Shown here: piece by piece, positions 47,373 through 58,567 of the stretch
How the letters are laid out: each line of letters starts with the position of its first letter
Position numbering within the stretch: the first letter of the stretch is position 1
Assembly (NCBI RefSeq): GCF_037042795.1
Contig: NC_089659.1
Location: forward strand, 20,016,001-20,080,000
From: Molothrus aeneus
Taxonomy: Eukaryota; Chordata; Aves; Passeriformes; Icteridae
Length of the DNA: 64,000 nucleotides
Direction of reading: 5' to 3'
The notes under the pieces: model-generated
Told to the model about the DNA's origin: nothing
Databases searched by the model: none
The model's input: only the letters and a program-made list of their open reading frames with translations
Made by a program: the position numbers and the translations under genes

Positions 47373-48052
47373 GAGGAGCGCAGCTTCCAGAGACTCCAGG
47401 TTGTGTCAGCTACAACGCTTTTTTCAGCAGATTCATCATGTCCCAAGAGGGATCTGCCCAGTGTCCAAGATGATGTTTGAGATTGAGGCTTCAGGTGAGT
47501 TGAGGATTGTGACTAGGAGAGGGAGGGTGAGCAGGTATCCGGTTAGGAGTTATTGTTGGGGGGGTGATTTTGAAGGCAGCAGGGTGAGGAAGGGTGTTTA
47601 TTTGAGGCCCCCCCACCCAAAGGCTTTTCAGAAGCATGGCGGAGGCATTCACACGTCTTGCAGCACACAAGGTCACCCACTGCACTCACAGGAATGCCAT
47701 TTAACTTTGCCTTTCTCTAACCCAGGTGCCACTGAAAATAATGGCCACAGCCTTGGAATCAGGATGAAGCTGGAGCCTGAAGAAGCCAGGCACACTCAGG
47801 AGAGGGCAAGTAGCTGACTCGCTGGGATTTGGCCCACGTAACTCTGTACTCATACTTTGGTTTTGGTTTTCTTTATTGTAGCTGACCGAGAGGCTAACAG
47901 GCGATCACGGGGCCCTCCGAGGCAGACTCATTTCAGGTGCAACGTGGATCCTCATCACCGATCATCCAAAAGATAAGTCAGGGCCACGGCCTGGAGATGG
48001 GACAATGGGAGAGCAGCGGGTTGGGAGTTCCTGGGTCAGATTTAAAAATTAG
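47373..48052 (+). other. Candidate three-exon coding unit with a GC-AG intron
   Basis: Exon-like segments are 47373-47494 (acceptor TTTTTTTTAG, donor TCAG|GTGAGT), 47726-47805 (acceptor CTAACCCAG, donor GAGAGG|GCAAGT) and 47882 onward (acceptor TTTATTGTAG). An ATG at 47,470 gives MMFEIEAS in phase 1, and the frame stays open through both introns to TAG at 48,050-48,052, a product of ~91 residues. The third exon (LTERLTGDHGALRGRLISGA) is the diverged homologue of the array exon starting LSERHQPG. The GC donor matches the AG|GCAAGT consensus used by real GC-AG introns. No domain is recognised. Confidence 0.4.
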
Positions 48053-51000
48053 CAGAGGGAAAAGCAATCTCCTCCAAGGGGCCTCTTAGGACAGCTAAAG
48101 GGAGAGGTTCTACTTTTGATGGCAGCTTTCAGGCGGGCAGCGCAGAACAGTTCCGGTCCACGTCGTGTTGTCCGGCGTACCGTGTTACCTAGCGTGTCTT
48201 TGGGGTCCCTTTTGCCTTTTCCCCTCGAGACCCTCACCACAAGCATGCTGTGTTGTGTTTATCGTCCCCCTGTTTGTCACGTTCCGTGTCACGGGTGTCC
48301 GCACATATTTGTGCCGGAGCCGCTCTGCCCTGCCCTGCCGCATAGCCTGCTGCCAGAGGACAAGTCCCAGGGACTTGCAGTTTGTGGGGCGTTGCCAGAC
48401 TCTAGATGATATTCCTAGATAGACAGAAGATGTTTGGAGCTGTGAAGTTATCCTGCAGCCCTTTGACTTTTGTCCTCGCTTTCTTTCAGACGCAGAAGGA
48501 TAAAATCCAGAGCAAAATCCATCCACCCATCCCGAGTGAGGAGGTTCCCCCGAGCAGGTCAGTCACCGTTTGTCTCTGCAGGGGGAGTGTAAAGTGTGAC
48601 TCTGTTACAGCTCTGGTCTTTTTCTTTTTAGGAGGTAAAGCTGGATATCAGCAGTCAAGATGAGGTGGGCAAGGTGAGCATTGAGTAGCTCACCTTGTTG
48701 TTAATGCTCCAGTCTCACTTTCCAGTGCAACTCTAAGTATCCATTCCTGTTTCTGTGCTTTAGGCAATCAACTCGGAGTATGCCGAGCCCCCGTCACCCA
48801 CCGGCCTACGCACCGGGCGTGCCGCTCTCCCGAGCCCTGCGGAAGAATCACGGGACTCGTCGATGAAGCCTCTGCCTTTTCTATTTAAAAGTGTCACCAG
48901 GGTAGCCTTGGGCACTGGATGAGGAGTCGCGGTGAGTTGGGGAAGTAGGGAGGCGGAGCTAGGGTTTGCTCAGGTTTGAGCAATGCCACATTACCTCGTC
49001 TCCTTTTACCCCAGGCTTACCCCGTGACAACGGCATCAGCCTCGGAGCGCGGCCGAAGGGTGCGGCCCCAGGAGCCGGGCATTGTTAGGAGAACGGTGAG
49101 TGGCAGAATTGTTGGGTTTTGGCCAGTGTGCTGCATTGATCATGCATTAATATTTGCATTTCTTTCATGTAGCTGACTAAGAAACAACAGGGAGTTGTTG
49201 AACAACAGTGCCAGCAGGAACTTCCCAGATGTCGAGGCAGCCTTCTGTTGCACCTGACACAGACCTGCATCCCCAGATGTCCGAGAGATAAGTAGAGGGG
49301 TACAACCCACAGAGGGGATGAAAGCGGGGTGCAGGGTAGGGACCCACCGGGAGGGATTTTTAAGTCTCCTTTGAAGATGGGGGCGTCCATGAAGTGGCCC
49401 CTTAGGCCCCATAAAAGCAAAGCTTGACTTGTCATCACAGTGCTGAGGTGCGCAGGGCAGAGGAGTCCCGGTGTGTATCATGTCACTTGTCTTTTGTGTC
49501 TTATGTGTGTTTGGATATGTCATGTCCTTTACCTTAGGCCTTGGAGGGGCCTGTCGGGAGCCCTGGCATCATTGTTAGCATCTGCGATCTCTGCATTCCT
49601 CGGCCTGGCACCCAGGCCCTAGAACTTTTGCCTCAGGAGCTCAGACAGGCATCAGACTCTCTTGTCTCTTTAGAAGCATCCGGTCAGATGTCTTTTCAGG
49701 TATTGATTTGAGCTGTATGGACAGCTCTGCCCCGCCAGGATCCATTATGGCGGACTAGGACTCGAAAGAACGTGAGGGCAGGTAGAGGCTTCTGGCCATA
49801 GGATTCTCGGGCATCCATCTTTGCAGTTTTTGGACTAAATTATTTGGTTAGTATCTTCTTCCTCCAGGCTTCTCTGAGCCTCATCAGCTCACCATCGGTC
49901 TCCCCTCAGTCATCTCCTTTTGCATTCTCTCAGTCCTCGCAGCCATTTTCCTTGCCAGGAGCTTTCTGTCAGTGTTGTGTCCCCGTTGTTTGTCACGTCC
50001 TGTCCTGTGTCACGGGTGTGCGCACACACATTTGTGCCGGAGCTGCTCTGCCCTGCCGCATAGCCCGGTGCAATAGGAGAAGTCCCGGGGACTTGAAGTT
50101 TGTAATGTGGGGTGTAGTTGGACTCTAGGTGGGATTTGTAGATGGACACAGGATATCAGGAGCTCTTAAGTTATCCTGCAACAGCTTGACTCTTGTCCTG
50201 ACTTTTTTTTCAGGTTCAGATGGGTTAAATGTGTGCCAGAGGGCCCCATCCCTGGTGAGTGGTTTCCCCCGAGCAGGTGAGGCACCATTTGTCTCTGCAG
50301 CAGAAGTGTATGTGGTGACTCTGTTCCAGCTCTGTTTTTTGTCTTTCTTTTTAGGAAGTACATCTGGATACCAGCAGTCAAGGTGAGCAGTGGAGAGAAG
50401 TAGCTGTTATTGCTCAGGTCTCAGTTTCTGGTGCTGCTCTAAGCTTCCATTCTCTTTTTTTGTGGTTTAGGCAATCCACTCGGAGCCTGCCAAGCCCCCG
50501 TCACCAGCCAGCCGATGCACCGGGTTCCCTGCACGTGTGAGCCCTGTGGATGCATTACAGGACCTGGTGATGAAGCCCTGAACTCTTCTATTTCAAGGTG
50601 CCATCCAGGTGGCCTTCAGCAGCTGCCAAGGAGTTGCGGTGAGTCGGGGATGTAGGGAGGAGGAGTGAGGGTCCCCTCAGGTTTCAGCCATGCCAAATCA
50701 CCTCATCTCCTCTTAAGCCAGGCACCCCCTGTGACGACGTCCTCGGTCTCAGATCGTGCCCAAAGCATGCGGCCCGAGGAGCTGAGCGTTCTTAGGAGCA
50801 CGGTGAGTAGCAGACTTGTGGGGTTTTGGCCGATGGGCTGCCAAGATCGGGCACTGATGTTTGGTTTTCTTTAATACAGCTGTCTGAGAGACACCAGCCC
50901 GGTGCCAGCAGGACCTTCCCGGCTGACGAGGCGGCCTTTCTTCACACCCGAGACCGGCATCCCCAGCTGTGCGAGAGATAAGTAGAGGCCCACGACCCAG

Positions 51001-53560
51001 AGAGGGGATGAAAGCAGGGGGCTGGTTTGGGAATTACTGGGAGGGGTTTTTCAGTCCACTTTGGAGGTGGGGGGGTGTCCATGGGGCGACCCCTTAGGCC
51101 CCATAAAAGCAAAGCCTGACTTTGGATCACAGTGCTGAGGTGCGCAGGGCAGAGCAGTCCCGGTGTGTATCGTGTCACTTTTCTTTTGTGTATTATGTGT
51201 TGTTTGGATATGTCATGTCCTTTACCTTAGGCCTTTGAGGGGCCTGTCAGAAACCCTGGCATCATTCTTAGCATCTGTGATCTCTGCATTCCTCGGCCTG
51301 GCAGCCAGGCCATAGAACTTTCGCCTCAGGAGCTCAGACAGGCATCAGACTCTCTTGTCTCTTTAGAAGCATCCGGTCAGATGTCTTTTCAGGTCTTGTT
51401 CTGAGCTGTATGGACAGCTGTGCCCCGCCAGGATCCATTATGGCGGACTAGGACTTGAAAGAACGTGAGGGCAGGTAGAGGCTTCTGGCCGTAGGATTCT
51501 CGGGCATCCATCTTTGCAGTTTTTGGAATAAATCATTCAGTTAGCATCTTGTTCCTCCAGGTTTCTCTGAGCCTCATCAGCTCACCATCGGTCTCCCCTC
51601 GGTCATCTCCTTTTGCATTCTCTCAGTCCTCGCAGCCATTTTCCTTGCCAGGAGCTTTCTGTCCGTGTTGTGTCCCTGTTGTCTGTCACGTCCTGTCCTG
51701 TGTCACGGGTGTCAGCACACATTTGTGCCGGGGCTGCTCTGCCTTGCCGCATAGCCTGGTGCAATAGGAGAAGTCCTGGGGACTTGAAGTTTGTAATGTG
51801 GGGTGTAGTTGGACTCTAGATGGACACAAGATATCTGGAGCTCTTAAGTTATCCTGCAACAGTTTGACTCTTGTCCTAACTTTTTTTTCAGATTCAGATG
51901 GATTAAATGTGTGCCAGAGGGCCCCATCCTGGGTGAGGGCTTTCCCCCGAGCAGGTGAGGCACCATTTGTCTCTGCAGCAGAAGTGTATGTGGTGACTCT
52001 GTTACAGCTCTGTTTTTTGTCTTTCTTTTTAGGAAGTACATCTGGATACCATCAGTCAAGGTGAGCAGTGGAGAGAAGTAGCTGTTATTGCTCAGGTCTC
52101 AGTTTCTGGTGCTGCTCTAAGCTTCCATTCTCTTTTTTGTGGTTTAGGCAATCTACTCGGAGCCTGCCAAGCCCCCGTCACCAGCCAGCCGATGCACCGG
52201 GTTCCCTGCCCGTGCGAGCCCTGTGGATGCGTTACAGGACCTGGTGATGAAGCCCTGAACTCTTCTATTTCAAGGTGCCATCCAGGTGGCCTTGGGCACC
52301 TGCCAAGGAGTTGCGGTGAGTAGGGGTAGTAGGGAGGAGGAGCGAGGGTCCCCTCAGTTTTCAGCCATGCCCAATCACCTCATCTCCTCTTAACCCAGGT
52401 GTCCCCTGTGACAACGGCCTCGGTCTCTGAGCGTGCCCGAAGCATGCGGCCCGAGCAGCTGAGCGTTCTTAGGAGCACGGTGAGTAGCAGACTTGTGGGG
52501 TTTTGGCCGAGGGGCTGCCAAGATCGGGCACTGATGTTTGGTTTTCTTTAATACAGCTGTCTGAGAGACACCAGCCTGGTGCCAGCAGGACCTTCTCAGC
52601 TGATGAGGTGGCCTTTCTTCACACCTGAGACCGACAGCTCCAGCTGTGCGAGAGATAAGTAGAGGGCCACGACCCAGAGAGGGGATGAAAGCAGGGGGCT
52701 GGTTTGGGAATTACTGGGAGGGGTTTTTGAGTCCACTTTGGTGATAGGGGCTGTCCATGGGGCGACCCCTTAGGCCCCATAAAAGCAAAGCCTGACTTTT
52801 GATCACAGTGCTGATGTGCGCAGGGCAGAGCAGTCCCGGTGTGTATCGTGTCACTTGTCTTTTGTGTGTTATGTGTTGTTTGGATATGTCATGTCCTTTA
52901 CCTTAGGCCTTGGAGGGGCCTGTCAGAAACCCTGGCATCATTGTTAGCATCTGTGATCTCTGCATTTCTCGGCCTGGAACCCAGGCCAAAGAACTTTTGC
53001 CTCAGGAGCTCAGACAGGCATCAGACTCTCTTGTCTCTTTAGAAGCATCTGGTCAGGTGTCTTTTCAGGTCTTGTTCTGAGCTGTGTGGACAGCTCCGCC
53101 CTGCCAGGATCCATTATGGCGGACTAGGACTCGAAAGAACGTGAGGGCAGGTAGAGGCTTCTGGCCGTAGGATTCTCGGGCATCCATCTTTGCAGTTCTT
53201 GGAATAAATCATTCAGTTAGCATCTTCTTCCTCCAGGTTTCTCTGAGCCTCATCAGCTTGCCATTGGTCTTACCTCAGTCATCTAATTTTCTGTCCTTGT
53301 GCTACTTGCAGTCATGCTTCTTGTCTCGAGATTTCTGTCCGTGTTGTGTCCCCGTTGGCTGTCACGTCCTGTCCTGTGTCACTGGTGTCAGCACACATTT
53401 GTGCCGGAGCTGCTCTGTCCTGCCGCATAGCCTGGTGCAATAGGAGAAGTCCCGGGGACTTGGAGTTTGTAATGTGGGCCGTAGTTGCACTCTAGGTGGG
53501 ATTTGTAGATGGACACAGGATATCTGGAGCTCTTAAGTTATCCTGCAACAGTTTGACTCT
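47820..53560 (+). repeat. Macrosatellite array, right copy (about four monomers)
   Basis: The same phase-marker exon begins at 47,882, 49,173, 50,880 and 52,557 (spacing 1,291, 1,707 and 1,677 bp). The first monomer lacks ~400 bp of internal sequence and is the most diverged. The second resembles the second type of the left array; the last two resemble its other types. Divergence between these units is far higher than inside the left array, so this copy has not been recently homogenised and may be closer to the ancestral gene. Confidence 0.88.
48490..49295 (+). other. Candidate exon series in the first right-hand monomer
   Basis: Splice-like segments: 48490-48557, 48632-48673 (42 nt, EVKLDISSQDEVGK), 48764-48931, 49015-49095 (81 nt, AYPVTTASASERGRRVRP) and 49173-49295 (LTKKQQGVVEQQCQQELPRC, stop TAG). 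All from 48632 on can be read in phase 0, but the third carries a TGA four codons before its donor. In the alternative phase that exon gives a frame ending in SI*, the equivalent of the cysteine-rich frame elsewhere. The junctions are good; the coding frame is not settled. Confidence 0.35.
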
Positions 53561-53579
53561 TGTCCTAACTTTCTTTCAG

Positions 53580-54254
53580 ATGCAGAAGGATAAAATCCAG
53601 GGCAGAGCCCCCCATCCCAGGTGTGGGGATTGTCCCGAGCAGGTCAGTCACTGTTTGTCTCTGCAGAGGAAGCATAAATGGTGGCCGTTACAGCATTGTT
53701 CTTTCTCTCTCTTTTTAGGAAGTCAAGGCTGAGATCAGCAGTCAAGGCCGAGTGGGTGAGGTGAGCATTGAATAGCGTACAGAAGCAGTTGTTATTGCTG
53801 AGGTCTCAGTTTTGGTTCAGCTCTAAGCATCTCCTCTTTTTTTTTTATTTTAGGTGGTCCATTTGCCATCTCTCCTGGCCGAGCACGCCTATGCCAGGTG
53901 GGTGAGGGCTTAAGGTATCGGTGTGGCATCCTTGTCAGATTTGGGAGGTTGCGTTTTCACAGTATCTCAGCATGCTTTTCTGCTTTGTTTCTTTGCAGGT
54001 GCTGTCGCTGCCCTAGGCACGCCCTGGATCAGAGGAGGGCAGGTGAGTCGGAGTTTAGGCAGGCTGACTCCTAGGTGAGTGTTACACAGCAGCATGCTAA
54101 GCGTGTCCCTTTTCTCTTTGCAGGTCTCTTCCGGGCACCCTCCGGAGTCAAATCAAGATTTGAGGTGAGCCAGGGCAGCGGTGCGGAGGAGTCCCGGGGA
54201 TTACTGTTTTTGAGGGCAATAGTCAGGTTTTCTGTTTTGTCTTAGGTACCCTGA
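53580..54254 (+). CDS. Tail exons of macrosatellite gene, phase-coherent copy
   Basis: Segments 53580-53642, 53719-53760, 53854-53897, 53999-54042, 54124-54164 and 54246-54254 are each bounded by AG acceptors and GT donors. They read as one open frame through five introns with phases 0, 0, 2, 1, 0, ending GTACCCTGA. The product of ~80 residues begins MQKDKIQGRAPHPRCGDCPE, continues EVKAEISSQGRVGE, then a Cys-rich part (CCRCPRHALDQRRA) and LFRAPSGVKSRFE. By chance, ~78 codons without a stop would occur about 2-3% of the time, so this is suggestive, not proof. A second frame in the last exons (YPEEARSPSLETAAPKHTRR) is also open, to a stop at ~54,403. Upstream exons may add to the N terminus. 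Confidence 0.42.
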
Positions 54255-55275
54255 GGAGGCTCGTAGCCCAAGCTTGGAAACGGCAGCACCGAAGCACACA
54301 CGGAGAGCATCTCAACGTCCCCATCCGACCGAGGATGGATTTTGCCCGCTCCTCTTCCAAAAGCTAAGTGTTGGGGGCCAGTGGCTGGGCGAAGGGGAAT
54401 AGCCTTTATTTTCACAGGAGGCAATTTGATGTCAGCTTAGTGGAGAGGTCTGTAGCGGGGCGGGCTCTCTGGAAGTAAAGGGAGAGGGTTTCCCCTCAGC
54501 CTCGCCAGAGCCTTTGCCGGGCAGGGCAGTTCCGACCCATCTCCCCATCTTTGCGTACTTTGCGTCGTCCGCCTCCCTCGACTCGACGTCGTCACGGATC
54601 TTTCCCCCGAGGAGCTCGCCTTCGCGTCCGGAGCTACGGCCACGGTCACCCGGCAGCCGGCTTCCTTCTCTAGGCTCGCCGAGCCTCTCGAGCATCCTCT
54701 TAACTGCTTCGGCACTAACTTGTTTTGACGAGTTACATTTCACCATCACTTGCCATCGTCATAGGGCTTCCTTTCCTTTGGCATCATCAGCCTCTGGCTC
54801 ATCTTGGGCTATGCATCTCGGGTCCCTAAGGGGACAGTGCCAGGCAGTTGCCACTCGTCTCTGTGTTGTGTCATCTGTGTCTATGTTATGTTGTCCGTGT
54901 CTGTGTTATGTAGTCTGTGTCCGTCATCTTCCACGTCACAGGTCCTTGTTACGTCTCGATGCTTTCTTGGCAGTATTCCGTGCCACATAGGCCATATTCT
55001 ACTCATGTTCCTTTCTGGATATCCCTTATTCCAGCATCTTTACATTTTTACTCTTTGAGACAGGAAGGGACAAGATCCTCAAAGGGACAAAATGTTCTCA
55101 TCTGTCTTCCTTCTCACTACCGGCTTTGGTAGTGCCTTTTTTTCCACGCCATTCTCTTGGACTTCCGAGGGAGCGTCTTACACCCTCCTCACGTGACCAC
55201 AGGAGTTTGATAGGTTCCATCCTCCCAAGGGGTATAGGGCTCAAGAATTAATCTTCCAGAGAGCTATCTCTAGTC
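54255..55275. repeat. Downstream block of the gene, right duplicate
   Basis: Counterpart of 23,740-24,765. It holds the remainder of the last exon and the minus-strand 105-codon frame (54,432-54,749), then TGT-rich sequence. No other gene was recognised. Confidence 0.75.
54432..54749 (-). other. Minus-strand 105-codon open frame, right duplicate
   Basis: Equivalent of the frame at 23,925-24,242, same length and termini (ends APLQTSPLS against APLQTCPLS). Most differences are single-base substitutions and no indels break the frame. It lies antisense to, and just downstream of, the tail exons. Conservation is expected anyway for a recent duplication. Confidence 0.22.
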
Positions 55276-55278
55276 CTG

Positions 55279-55722
55279 GCTTACATTGCATGTACCTATG
55301 TTGGCTTATACTGTATGTACTTATATTGTGTGTACCTATGCTGGCTTATACTGTATGTACCTATGCTGGCTTATACTGTATGTACTTGTACTGTATGTAC
55401 TTACACTGTGTGTACCTATGCTGGCTTATACTGTATGTACTTGTACTGTATCTACTTACACTGTGTGTACCTATGCTGGCTTATACTGTGTGTACCTATG
55501 CTGGCTTATACTGTATGTACTTGTACTGTATGTACTTACACTGTGTGTACCTATGCTGGCTTATACTGTATGTACTTATATTGTGTGTGCCTATGCTGGT
55601 TTATACTGTATGTACTTATACTGTATGTACTTACACTGTGTCTACCTATGCTGGCTTATACTGTATGTACTTGTATTGCGTGTGCCTATGCTGGTTTATA
55701 CTGTATGTACTTACACTGTACC
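55279..55722 (+). repeat. 40-bp minisatellite, long allele
   Basis: About eleven copies of the same 40-bp unit as 24,766-24,962 (ACTGTATGTACTTACACTGT plus GTGTACCTATGCTGGCTTAT). Some copies are ~20-bp half units (TACTTGTACTGTATGTACTT). All three plus frames are open for ~150 codons because the unit lacks stops, so no gene is inferred. Confidence 0.93.
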
Positions 55723-56092
55723 ACTTATGCTTGGAGCTGCCCTGCCCTGGCCTGTAGTCACAGTTAGGTAGAAGAGTTTTAAAAACTTTACTGGTCATCT
55801 GTCTTTAATGGGGTTTTGGGTAGAAAATTTATCCGTCAGAGCAGGGACAAGTCCTAGCTGTCAGCCACTCATCGACCGCTTCCTGTCGTCTCACAGGTCC
55901 CCGAGGCTACCGATTTCCACCGAATCTACCATTTGATGTCAAGGAGCGGCAGCCAGAAGAAGCCTGGAAGTGTGTTCTTCAGCGTCTCGAGTAAGGGCCA
56001 CACCAAGCACGTAAACGGGAAGAGCGTGAGTGACAGCATATGTCTGTCTGTGTGTGTGAGCGCATGCTGACTGGATTTAACCTTGTGTGTGT
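55723..56092 (+). repeat. Unique link of the right duplicate
   Basis: This matches 24,963-25,363 (CACAGTTAGGTAG, GTCAAGGAGCGGCAGCCAGA and others). It contains a TTCAGCGTCTCGAG segment and TGTGTGTG-type sequence. No gene was recognised. Confidence 0.7.
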
Positions 56093-57370
56093 GACTTTTG
56101 CTTTTCAGGTTTTTCAACTCATTTTTAAATTTAGAATAAAAAATCCCCAGCCGGGGGGTTTTTTTTTTTTCCCCCCCGGCTGGGTTTTTTTTTCCCCGGT
56201 CCCGGTCGGTCTGCGAGGCGACGTTCATCGCCAAAGTTTGGGCGCGGACCCTCCAGGGACCGGGGTTTTCGTCAGGCAGGAGGATTTTTTGGATGCTCCC
56301 GGGAAGCACGTTCCCGAGGAGGGGCGTGAGCGTGTGCTGAGGGTTAGCAGAGCAGTCGAGGTGTTATTTAGCGTGGGTTTGTGTGTAAGCTGAAGGAAGT
56401 GTGTGTGTGTTGAAGGGTTCTAGGGTTGTAACCTTGTATGACTTTTGCTTTTCAGGTTTTTCAACTCATTTTTAAATTTAGAATAAAAAATCCCCAGCCG
56501 GGGGGTTTTTTTTTTTTCCCCCCGGCTGGGTTTTTTTTTCCCCGGTCCCGGTCGGTCTGTGAGGCGACATTCATCGCCAAAGTTTGGGCGCGGACCCTCC
56601 AGGGACCGGGGTTTTCGTCAGGCAGGAGGATTTTTTGGATGCTCCCGGGAAGCACGTTCCCGAGGAGGGGCGTGAGCGTGTGCTGAGGGTTAGCAGAGCA
56701 GTCGAGGTGTGATTTAGCGTGGGTTTGTGTGTAAGCTGAAGGAAGTGTGTGTGTGTTGAAGGGTTCTAGGGTTGTAACCTTGTATGACTTTTGCTTTTCA
56801 GGTTTTTCAACTCATTTTTAAATTTAGAATAAAAAATCCCCAGCCGGGGGTTTTTTTTTTTTTTTCCCCCCGGCTGGGTTTTTTTTTCCCCGGTCCCGGT
56901 CGGTCTGTGAGGCGACATTCATCGCCAAAGTTTGGGCGCGGACCCTCCAGGGACCGGGGTTTTCGTCAGGCAGGAGGATTTTTTGGATGCTCCCGGGAAG
57001 CACGTTCCCGAGGAGGGGTGTGAGCGTGTGCTGAGGGTTAGCAGAGCAGTCGAGGTGTGATTTAGCGTGGGTTTGTGTGTAAGCTGAAGGAAGTGTGTGT
57101 GTGTTGAAGGGTTCTAGGGTTGTAACCTTGTATGACTTTTGCTTTTCAGGTTTTTCAACTCATTTTTAAATTTAGAATAAAAAATCCCCAGCCGGGGGGT
57201 TTTTTTTTTTTTCCCCCCGGCTGGGTTTTTTTTTCCCCGGTCCCGGTCGGTCTGTGAGGCGACGTTCATCGCCAAAGTTTGGGCGCGGACCCTCCAGGGA
57301 CCGGGGTTTTCGTCAGGCAGGAGGATATTTTTTGAGGCTCCCGGGAACCACGTTCCTGAGGAGCAATGAT
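56093..57370 (+). repeat. 346-bp tandem repeat, four copies
   Basis: Units start at TGACTTTTGCTTTTCAGG at 56,093, 56,439, 56,785 and 57,134 (346, 346 and 349 bp). Each contains CCGGGGGG, a run of T, CCCCCCGG, then a second T-run and CCCGGTCCCGGTCGG. The G6/C6 pair around the T-run can form a hairpin. Each also has a splice-acceptor-like CTTTTCAG and a GGTTCTAGGGTTGTAACC palindrome-like segment. The last copy diverges at its end into the shared flank. Confidence 0.93.
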
Positions 57371-57743
57371 TGCTGGGGTGTAATTTAGCAGTTGTGATCG
57401 CAGCGATGGTGAGTTTGTGTGTAATGTGAAGGGGGTGTTAATGGTAGATGAGTGTTGTTTTCTGTGTGCTTTTGTTGCTTTGGCTCTCCTGTAACAATTA
57501 ATCAACCTGTAATGAAAATAGAAAAAGGTTATCATCCTGTGTTAGTATGTGTTGTATTGCTCTGTATTGCATTTGCATTAACTGCTGTATTATTTTGCTG
57601 TATTTTGCTGTATTGCATTTGCTGTAGGTGCTGCATTGCCCTGTATTGCTCTGTATGTAAACTAGACTTTTACCAGTGCGTCTTTGGATTGTATCTGCAC
57701 TTGCATTTCTATATACTGTTTCCATGTATTTTGCTGATGTATA

Positions 57744-57787
57744 AATAAAAACATTCTTTTAATAAAGTTGAGTCACCCCTAATAAAG
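57744..57787 (+). terminator. Cluster of polyadenylation signals
   Basis: Three AATAAA hexamers lie at 57,744, 57,761 and 57,781 within 45 bp, in a T-rich context after the duplicated block. They are the best candidate 3' end for a plus-strand transcript from the 47-57 kb locus. The left duplicate lacks this segment because its homology stops at 25,835. Confidence 0.45.
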
Positions 57788-57799
57788 ATACCCCCTGCC

Positions 57800-58125
57800 T
57801 TCATTCCCCCACCGTGGCTCCTGTCCTTTTTTTGGTGTGGTTTTGTCATTTCTTTCCACTGTATTTCTTCCATTTGCTCCTCACTTTACTGTTCTATTTC
57901 TAACCTAACCTCCATCTATCTCTAACCCTTTGTTTCTGTTTTGTTTGTAACTGTCAATGTCAGTCTTCTCGCTTCTCTTTCTCTCCGTGTTCTCCTTTTC
58001 CTGGGTTTGTGTTTTTTGCTCTTAGTCTTTTCCTTTTTCACCCCACTCCTCAGTTTTCACTTTCACTCTAATTCTAACCACTTTCTTTTCCCTCTAACTC
58101 CTGTCCTTCTTCAGTTTTCCCACCC
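57800..58125. other. T-rich spacer
   Basis: T/C-biased sequence with AACC-type words (CTAACCTAACC near 57,901). No gene is recognised. Confidence 0.4.
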
Positions 58126-58560
58126 TCCTTTTCCTGTCTCACTCTGTCTTCTTGTTTTATTTTCTTCTCCGTCTTCTTGTCAGTTCTCTGTCTTTTCCTC
58201 TCTGTCTCTTCTCCCTCTCTGTCTCATGCTGTCTCCTCTGTCTCTGTTCTCTCCTCTTCTTTCTCTCTTTGTCCTTGTTCTGTCCTCTATTGTCTGTCTT
58301 TTCTTCTCTCCCTCTGTTTTCCAACTGTTTTCTCTCTCCCTTTTTTCTTTGTTTCTCTGTCTTTTCTCCTTGCTTCTCTCTCTCTTTGTGCTTCTCTCTG
58401 TGTTTTCTCTTTGCCTCTCTCTCTTTTCTCTCTGCTTTCTCTCTCCTTCTCTCTCTTTTCTCTCGGCTTCTCTCTTTTCTCTCTGCTTTCTCTCTCTCTT
58501 TTCTCTCACTTTTCTCTGTCCTCCTCTTTCTAGCTTTGTTTTCCTTTCTAGCTTTTAGTT
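58126..58560 (+). repeat. Polypyrimidine (CT-rich) tract
   Basis: About 430 bp with very few purines on the plus strand, dominated by TCTCTCT, TTTTCTCTC and CTGTCTCTG words. Such tracts can adopt triplex structures. Ser/Leu/Phe-rich plus frames and the Arg/Glu-rich minus frame over it are composition artefacts. Confidence 0.92.
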
Positions 58561-58567
58561 TAAAAAA

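Noticed and set aside
55286..55771. Open frames of 150-161 codons in all three plus frames, Tyr/Leu/Cys-rich
   Set aside because: The 40-bp tandem unit contains no stop codon in any frame, so all frames are open at once. This is a minisatellite artefact.
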